Below are positions 59,435-64,000 of a stretch of 64,000 bases of DNA, piece by piece. The stretch is taken from contig LNDQ01000120.1 of NCBI GenBank assembly GCA_001464695.1, positions 1 to 64,000 of the forward strand, read 5' to 3'. The notes under the pieces are model-generated. The model had not been told where the DNA came from. It did no database searches and was given only the letters and a program-made list of their open reading frames with translations. How positions within the stretch are numbered: the stretch's first letter is position 1; each line of letters opens with the position of its first letter. A program made the translations under genes and the position numbers. This DNA comes from Betaproteobacteria bacterium Ga0077523 (lineage in GTDB: Bacteria; Pseudomonadota; Gammaproteobacteria; Burkholderiales; Ga0077523).

Positions 59435-59887
59435 TTACTTCGCCGGTATCTTGTACGCCGACTGCCGCGCGACGATCTGCCAGCGTCCGTCGCGCTTCAC
59501 CCACACGTCGAGAAAGCGCAGGTCGAACTGCTTTGGTTCGCCCTTCAATTCGACGTCGACCTTGGTCGAACCGGTGGCGGTGGCCGTTTCGCCATAGACG
59601 TTGATCTTGATGTCGTAACGTTCGGCCTTCTTGATGCGAACGTCGCCACCTGTCACCTGTTCGATGTAACCCGCCTTGTCCTGCACCCGGCCACTCGGCT
59701 GGTGATAGATGAACTCGTCGGCGAGAATCGCCGCCAGGGCAGCGCGGTCCTGCGCGATCATCACCGCATAGCGCGCTTCCTCGGCTGCATTGACGTCTTC
59801 GACATCGCCGGCCACTGCCGAAGCGAAGGGGAGTGCCGCAATCACCACCGTGGCAAGGAAAGTTCGGGCTGCTCGAATGCTGCTCAT
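59435..59887 (-). CDS. NTF2-like (DUF4440) exported protein
   Basis: This 150-aa protein has a signal peptide (IRAARTFLATVVIAALPFASAVAG). A SnoaL/NTF2-like fold follows, with AEEARYAVMIAQDRAALAAILADEFIYHQPSGRVQDK and RFLDVWVKRDGRWQIVARQSAY. No catalytic role is clear. It is convergent with puhE and starts after AAGGAGG. It lies just downstream of the puf terminator, so probably is not part of the puf operon. Confidence 0.85.
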   Translation of the reverse strand: MSSIRAARTFLATVVIAALPFASAVAGDVEDVNAAEEARYAVMIAQDRAALAAILADEFIYHQPSGRVQDKAGYIEQVTGGDVRIKKAERYDIKINVYGETATATGSTKVDVELKGEPKQFDLRFLDVWVKRDGRWQIVARQSAYKIPAK

Positions 59888-59970
59888 GACTCGGCCTCCT
59901 TCATAGGTTCGACTGCGGACAGTAGCCGACGGATGTCGATCGCACGACACCCTGGCAGGTCGAACGAGAG

Positions 59971-60005
59971 TAACAAAAAGGGGCGACCCCTGCGGGCCAC
60001 CCCTT
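59971..60005 (-). terminator. Intrinsic terminator of the puf operon
   Basis: On the minus strand AAGGGG-TGGCCCGCAGGGGTCG-CCCCTT followed by TTTGTTA. A GC-rich stem plus a U-run lies about 60 bases after the pufC stop, as expected for the end of the puf transcript. Confidence 0.8.
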
Positions 60006-60066
60006 CGAGATCCGCGAGTCAGGATCGCTATTGCATGACCAAGTCGATGCGTGGTGTGGAGTCCGG

Positions 60067-61089
60067 CTACTTCCCGGAAGCGTGTGCTCCGCCCAGTTCC
60101 GGATAGTCCTTCGCCATGCTCGCCCCGTAAAGCGGCTTGTAGACTCCCTGGTGGCAGGTCGCACAACTCACCTTGGGCACGTCGCCCTTGGGCCCGAGCT
60201 CCTCCTTCGGGAACACACCACTCAAGGGTTCGAGGAAGCCCACGTTGAGATCGCGCACCATGCGGATGCCGTGCCATGCAGTGGTGCGCGGTGGGCTGCT
60301 GGTGCCCCACTCCGCGAACGACCGGCTGTTGTGGCAATAGGTGCAGTTGACGCCGAGCGACTCGGACATGTGCATCATCAGTGAGTAGGTCCATTCGGTC
60401 TGCTGGATCGACTTGCCGGGGGCACCGGGCAGCGGCTCGGTCGCCACCACACGGATCGGTCCGTCCTTCACGAAATAGCGACCGAACGGATCGTTCGGCA
60501 TCGCCGTGAGGCCCACCTTGGTCCCGGGCATGTTCTGGTCGCCCAGGCCTCCGGCAAACCCCTTCGCCATGCGTGCGCCAGGGTCGTCGTACCAGACGTT
60601 CGCCGGAACCGGATTGCCGCGGTGGCACGTGTAGCAAGTGACTCCGGTGTCGGCCACGTGATTCTTCCAGTCCGCGTTGATGTGGCGCGTCATCTGCAGC
60701 ATCTTGCGTGCGACCACCTTGGTGTACATCGAATCGTCCGCGAGGTCCGCGCCCTTGTGGCAATAGGCGCAACCTTCCTTCGGCGAGACCCAGCTCGTGA
60801 TCGCGACCATCACGCGCGTGAACTCCGCCACGCTGAGGTCGTTGAGCACCTTCACGTTCTTGAACTGGGTTCCGGCCGACGGTCCGCCCGATTCCGCCGC
60901 GGGGGTCGGGTCGGGCACCTTGTTCGCCGCCTGCAGATCCGCGACGGTCCGCGGATTGTAGACGCCGACCATGCCGGTGCCGCGGTAGCCGCGCTGCACG
61001 GTTTCCGTCGGTGGGCGTTCGCAACCGACCACCAGCGCGGACACCCCCAGTACGAGGAGTGCGCCCAGCCTCCGTGTATTGGCGTTCAT
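60067..61089 (-). CDS. pufC: Photosynthetic reaction centre tetraheme cytochrome c subunit
   Basis: This 340-aa lipoprotein has a signal ending in ALVVGCERPP (lipobox, Cys about residue 22) and four CXXCH hemes (CAYCH, CYTCH, CTYCH, CATCH). It donates electrons to the photo-oxidised special pair from soluble carriers. The N-terminal region includes QRGYRGTGMVGVYNPRTV, typical of PufC. Its ATG overlaps the stop of orf64 by 4 bases, so it is translated with that ORF. Confidence 0.95.
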   Translation of the reverse strand: MNANTRRLGALLVLGVSALVVGCERPPTETVQRGYRGTGMVGVYNPRTVADLQAANKVPDPTPAAESGGPSAGTQFKNVKVLNDLSVAEFTRVMVAITSWVSPKEGCAYCHKGADLADDSMYTKVVARKMLQMTRHINADWKNHVADTGVTCYTCHRGNPVPANVWYDDPGARMAKGFAGGLGDQNMPGTKVGLTAMPNDPFGRYFVKDGPIRVVATEPLPGAPGKSIQQTEWTYSLMMHMSESLGVNCTYCHNSRSFAEWGTSSPPRTTAWHGIRMVRDLNVGFLEPLSGVFPKEELGPKGDVPKVSCATCHQGVYKPLYGASMAKDYPELGGAHASGK

Positions 61090-61280
61090 CGCGAATCTCC
61101 CGGATTGGATGCCGGTTCCTTGACCGGCGGGAACAGGTTGAGGAACGAGGATGCGTCGGCCAGCCTGATCTGCGGCATGGGCAACGATTCGCGCTCGGGC
61201 ACGAACGTTCCGTAGCCGATCGCCAGCGCACACGCGCTCGCGAACACCACCATGCGTTTGCGGCGGTCGGCGATCTTCAT
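61086..61280 (-). CDS. Hypothetical single-TM protein between pufM and pufC (orf64)
   Basis: This 64-aa protein ([19 protein letters not shown]...) has a basic N-terminus, one helix ([18 protein letters not shown]) and a ~38-residue tail ([21 protein letters not shown]..) probably in the periplasm. It overlaps pufM by 4 bases at its start (ATGA) and pufC by 4 at its end, so it is an integral, translationally coupled member of the puf operon. I recognise no family. The topology and location suggest an accessory RC or cytochrome-anchoring subunit. Not in the ORF track at its true start, only inside the longer 61086-62318 frame. Confidence 0.75.
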   Translation of the reverse strand: MKIADRRKRMVVFASACALAIGYGTFVPERESLPMPQIRLADASSFLNLFPPVKEPASNPGDSR

Positions 61281-62257
61281 TGCGACGCTCCGCCGGCTGC
61301 GGCCGGATCCAGCACCGGCGCAAACACGGCCGGGTAGGCCGGTGCGACGTGATGCTTGACCGCCCACAGGTACCAGTTGTCGACCACGGTGCCGGTCAAC
61401 AGGATGCCGATGCCGCCGCACAGCGGCGTCAACACCGCGAACCACCAGGCCCAGCGATGGATCGATTCCATGGTCGCGTTGAATCCCATGGTCCAGCGCC
61501 AGAACAGCGCGGCGCGCTCGGACGCGGTGCCGCGATCCACCACCTGTTCTAGCTCGCGATCGCCCCCGAACCGGCTCACCGCCAGGATCGTCGCCCCGTG
61601 CATCGCGAACAGCAGCGCGGAGCCATACAGGAACGCGATCGATAGCATGTGGAAGGGGTTGTAGAACAGGTTGCCATAGCGGATGGAGAATGCGGCGGTC
61701 CAGTCGAGGTGCGGGAAGATGCCGAACGGCACCGCCTCGCTCCAGCTCCCCATCAGCAGCGGCCGGATGAAACCCAGCACGAGATAGAGCCAGATGGCGG
61801 ATGCGAAGGCCCACGCGACGTGAGTCCCCATGCCGAGCGCTTTGGCGCGCCGGTACATGCGCACCCACCACAGCAGGATCGCCGCGGTGAGGAAGAAGCC
61901 GGCCATCAGCCACCACCCGCCTTGGCGCAACGGCGGAATCTTGAGCCCGTACTCCGGCGCCGGCGGCTCGAGCCCGAGCCAGAACAGTTGGCGCACGAAC
62001 TGGATCGGATCCCAGTTGACGGACGCAAACATGTTGAGCCCGATGATCTCGATCGCGATGAAGCCGCAGATGAGCGACAGCAGCCCCGTGGTGCCGAGAT
62101 AGATGGGGCCGATCTGCGCATCGCCAAACTTGCCGAGGAGGTGCATGAAGCCCGGTTTGCCCGAGCGCTGCCAGACACTGCCTGCCGGCAACGCAACGCC
62201 TGCGTACGCAGGGCCGTGCACTTGAATGCGCGTGAAGATGTTCTGGTACTCCGCCAT
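61277..62257 (-). CDS. pufM: Photosynthetic reaction centre subunit M
   Basis: This 326-aa, five-helix protein begins [20 protein letters not shown]. It has RC-specific motifs [53 protein letters not shown] (BChl- and Fe-ligand His) and [16 protein letters not shown]. With PufL it binds the special pair, the quinones and the non-heme iron. It overlaps orf64 by 4 bases and is 24 bases after pufL. Confidence 0.97.
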   Translation of the reverse strand: MAEYQNIFTRIQVHGPAYAGVALPAGSVWQRSGKPGFMHLLGKFGDAQIGPIYLGTTGLLSLICGFIAIEIIGLNMFASVNWDPIQFVRQLFWLGLEPPAPEYGLKIPPLRQGGWWLMAGFFLTAAILLWWVRMYRRAKALGMGTHVAWAFASAIWLYLVLGFIRPLLMGSWSEAVPFGIFPHLDWTAAFSIRYGNLFYNPFHMLSIAFLYGSALLFAMHGATILAVSRFGGDRELEQVVDRGTASERAALFWRWTMGFNATMESIHRWAWWFAVLTPLCGGIGILLTGTVVDNWYLWAVKHHVAPAYPAVFAPVLDPAAAGGASQ

Positions 62258-62281
62258 GGTGATCCCCTTTTGTCGTTCTGG

Positions 62282-63103
62282 TTACCAGATCGGGAGGTTG
62301 AGCCACCACCCCCACCATTCAGGCCAGCCACGGGTCCAGAACGGGCCGCTGATGATGATGCAGACCGCGCTCCAGAACACCGCACTCAATGCGAGGAACA
62401 GCCCGAGCCGATGGATGCCGAGCGGTCCGATGGAGTAGCCGATGGTGTCGCGGAAGAATGTGTTCTCGTGCTCCGGTGTCTTCATGCGCTCACCCTTGCC
62501 CGGATTGGTGGCCGAGAGGATCAACGCGCCGTGCAGCGACAGCGCGAGACACGTGGTGAAGAAGAAGCTCACCGCGATCATGTGCGCCGGGTTGTAGTGG
62601 AAGTGCAGATACTGGTAGCCGGTATTCGACACCCAGTCGAGATGGCTCAGGATGCCGTAGGGAAAACCGTGGCCCCAGGCACCGAGCAGCAGCGGGCGGA
62701 ACACGACCAGCGTCACGTACGCGAGGATCGCGAAACTGAACGCGAAGGGCACGTGGTAGCCGATGCCGAGCTTGCGACAGATCTCCACTTCGCGCAGGGC
62801 CCACGAGCAGAACGAGCCGACCGCGCAGATGGTGATGAGCTGCCATAACCCGCCCTCCTTCAGCGGCGCGAACCGGAGCCCGTAGCTCAAGTCCGGCGGC
62901 GCTATATTGATCTGCCAGAGGTTCCACGTCGGACCGATGGCGGCTCCGTACACGATCAGCGCCGTACCGAGCGTGGCGAAGAAGATCGTGGTGACACCGA
63001 AAAAGCCCACGTAGAACGGGCCTACCCAGAAATCGAACAGGTCGCCTCCGAGCAGCGTTCCACCGCGAACGCGGTATTTCCTTTCAAAGCTGAGCATCGA
63101 CAT
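62282..63103 (-). CDS. pufL: Photosynthetic reaction centre subunit L
   Basis: This 273-aa subunit begins [35 protein letters not shown]. It has [84 protein letters not shown], carrying the BChl and iron His ligands, and [22 protein letters not shown]. Start after GGGAGGAAG. Confidence 0.97.
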   Translation of the reverse strand: MSMLSFERKYRVRGGTLLGGDLFDFWVGPFYVGFFGVTTIFFATLGTALIVYGAAIGPTWNLWQINIAPPDLSYGLRFAPLKEGGLWQLITICAVGSFCSWALREVEICRKLGIGYHVPFAFSFAILAYVTLVVFRPLLLGAWGHGFPYGILSHLDWVSNTGYQYLHFHYNPAHMIAVSFFFTTCLALSLHGALILSATNPGKGERMKTPEHENTFFRDTIGYSIGPLGIHRLGLFLALSAVFWSAVCIIISGPFWTRGWPEWWGWWLNLPIW

Positions 63104-63220
63104 CGCTGCTTCCTCCCTTGGAACGCGCCCCGTCGCGGGCTGCTTGTCCTGGCACTCGAGGGTTGCGGACGGCGTCGGGACTTCACCGCCCGGCGCGTCC
63201 GCGTCCCTCCACGACCGCAG
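63104..63220 (-). other. pufA-pufL intercistronic region with hairpin potential
   Basis: On the minus strand the pufA stop is followed by GGACGCGGACGCGCCGGGCGG...CGCCGTCCGC and then CCCGCGACGGGGCGCG, which can fold into two stem-loops. In purple bacteria such structures stabilise the upstream pufBA mRNA, giving more antenna than RC polypeptide. Confidence 0.6.
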
Positions 63221-63403
63221 CTACTTCTGGGCTGCCGGCACCGCGGGCGGCGTGCCGCCACCGTGCGCCTTCGAACCCTCGATCCAGTTGAACTTGTCGG
63301 TGCTGAGCAGGATGAAATGGATCAGCAGTGCCAGCACGAACAAGAAGGTGAACAACGCGATCAAGGACCTGCGCGGGTCGAACAGAAGCCAGATTCTCCA
63401 CAT
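63221..63403 (-). CDS. pufA: LH1 antenna alpha polypeptide
   Basis: This 60-aa protein has the LH1-alpha N-terminus [43 protein letters not shown], with the BChl-ligand His in LLIHF, and a short disordered Pro/Ala tail. It pairs with the beta chain to form the LH1 ring. GGAGAC precedes its start. Confidence 0.96.
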   Translation of the reverse strand: MWRIWLLFDPRRSLIALFTFLFVLALLIHFILLSTDKFNWIEGSKAHGGGTPPAVPAAQK

Positions 63404-63415
63404 GTTTCTCGTCTC

Positions 63416-63640
63416 CTAAGTGAGATGCGACATAAAGGTGTAGACCGCCGTTTTCACGCCCCCGACCATCGATCGCTCCCCTGCGGCCCCGGGCAACCAG
63501 GTCCGCCACTGCAGCGCGAACGTCTGCGCCACCAGTGCCACGAGAAGCAGGACGATGAAGCTCGACAGGAAGATGACGCCGAATCCGTTCGACCCGTTGT
63601 GCGCGAGCGCCGTTGGTGACTGGTTCCGTTCATCAGACAT
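63416..63640 (-). CDS. LH1-beta-like polypeptide lacking the BChl-ligand His, with C-terminal tail
   Basis: This 74-aa protein aligns without gaps to the neighbouring PufB: VIFLSSFIVLLLVALVAQ corresponds to [18 protein letters not shown], and FALQWRTWL to [10 protein letters not shown]. The His that binds BChl is Gln39, and about 25 extra residues follow (PGAAGERSMVGGVKTAVYTFMSHLT). The N-terminus has a polar Asn/Ser-rich segment instead of the usual LTEDEA. It lies between pufB and pufA. It may be a non-pigment LH1 paralogue, a PufX/protein-W-like accessory, or a decayed beta. Confidence 0.82.
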   Translation of the reverse strand: MSDERNQSPTALAHNGSNGFGVIFLSSFIVLLLVALVAQTFALQWRTWLPGAAGERSMVGGVKTAVYTFMSHLT

Positions 63641-63670
63641 TTGCGAGCCCTCCTTCGGGGTAGTGACCTG

Positions 63671-63823
63671 TTACAACCAGGGCTTCCAGCTCCACGCCAG
63701 GATGTGCGCGACGATGGCAATCACCGTGAAGACGATGAAGCTCGTCATGAAGATGCCGTGAAACTGCCTGGCTTCGTCTTCCGTCAGCCCGGAAAGCGAG
63801 CCTGTTCTTTGCATGTCAGCCAT
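63671..63823 (-). CDS. pufB: LH1 antenna beta polypeptide
   Basis: A 50-aa protein too short for the ORF track: [20 protein letters not shown] then [18 protein letters not shown] and [12 protein letters not shown]. It has the two His of canonical LH1 beta (FHGIF and the BChl ligand in VAHIL) and the terminal aromatic WKPWL. TGGAGG precedes the ATG. It is the first puf gene of the operon here; no pufQ is seen. Confidence 0.95.
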   Translation of the reverse strand: MADMQRTGSLSGLTEDEARQFHGIFMTSFIVFTVIAIVAHILAWSWKPWL

Positions 63824-63873
63824 GTATCAAGCCTCCAGATTGGTCTTGCGACCGTTACCGCACCCCACAGCGC

Positions 63874-63911
63874 GCGGCGGAAATCGCCGCAGCGAAGATT
63901 CTTCGAATCTT
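63874..63911 (-). other. Stem-loops in the puf upstream region
   Basis: GCGGCG-GAAAT-CGCCGC and the perfect 7-bp inverted repeat AAGATTC-TTC-GAATCTT lie between the probable bchZ end and pufB. They may be processing or stability elements. No U-run follows, so termination is not indicated. Confidence 0.5.
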
Positions 63912-63923
63912 TGGAAGGAGCGC

Positions 63924-64000
63924 TCACGCGGCGATCCCTTCGGTCAAGGCAGTGCGCGAACGCTCCACGCGCGCCGTCGTGACGCGCAACTCGCCTGCAC
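63924..64000 (-). CDS. 3' end of an upstream gene, possibly bchZ (partial)
   Basis: A minus-strand frame open to the window edge encodes AGELRVTTARVERSRTALTEGIAA and a TGA, about 100 bases before pufB. In purple bacteria bchZ usually ends just upstream of the puf genes, and the C-terminus is compatible with that family. Too short to be certain. Confidence 0.4.
   Translation of the reverse strand, partial: AGELRVTTARVERSRTALTEGIAA

Noticed and set aside
63641-63982. 113-aa plus-strand ORF at the right edge
   Set aside because: Antisense shadow of pufB and of its upstream region.

Overview
The window is GC-rich DNA from a purple (bacteriochlorophyll a) phototrophic proteobacterium. The betaproteobacterial flavour (PuhE, AcsF, DUF4124 proteins, a PEP-CTERM protein, Burkholderiales-type hairpin repeats, DmdB/DmdC-like enzymes) suggests Betaproteobacteria or a close gammaproteobacterial relative. 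This placement is inference; no rRNA or tRNA gene was seen.

Left part (1-34.8 kb): accessory and housekeeping metabolism. Two paralogous amidohydrolases lie on either side of a di-heme DUF1111 protein, which is itself bracketed by MITE/REP-like hairpin repeats. Then come a broken small gene, an SDR and an ethanolamine-type permease. Next is a 2.75-kb insert (YlcI/YnfO-RelE toxin-antitoxin, VOC protein, PEP-CTERM matrixin-like protease) flanked by diverged 213-bp direct duplications of the permease/hydrolase 3' junction. After it: an HSL-type hydrolase, thioesterase, SDR, VapBC, acyl-CoA dehydrogenase, thiolase, SurE, a Pot-type ABC transporter, two envelope proteins, a FadB/J-like fusion, a Liv-type branched-chain ABC transporter (livF-G-M-H-K) and a fatty acyl/DmdB-type CoA ligase. 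Two DUF4124 proteins and a membrane alpha/beta hydrolase coupled to heme oxygenase close this part.

Right part (34.8-64 kb): a photosynthesis gene cluster. Minus strand: aerR-ppsR, then bchG-MFS-bchP-orf98-(HTH-less ppsR paralogue)-bphP. Plus strand, divergent from aerR: bchF-N-B-H-L-M, lhaA, puhA-B-C, acsF, puhE. Minus strand from the right edge: (end of a probable bchZ)-pufB-(beta-like, His to Gln)-pufA-pufL-pufM-orf64-pufC, ended by a good intrinsic terminator. Heme oxygenase supplies biliverdin for the bacteriophytochrome. The phytochrome lacks a kinase domain and probably acts by binding PpsR-type proteins. AerR and PpsR control transcription through TGT-N12-ACA boxes, two of which are exact in the bchG and aerR upstream regions.

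Most unusual points: (1) a PpsR-like protein that stops before the HTH and is translationally coupled to bphP, resembling a natural version of the Q-PAS fragment; (2) a second LH1-beta-like polypeptide with Gln in place of the BChl-binding His and a C-terminal tail; (3) a 64-aa single-TM ORF wedged with 4-bp overlaps between pufM and pufC; (4) bchM split by a frameshift/deletion and puhB read-through into puhC, both of which could be biological or sequencing/assembly errors.
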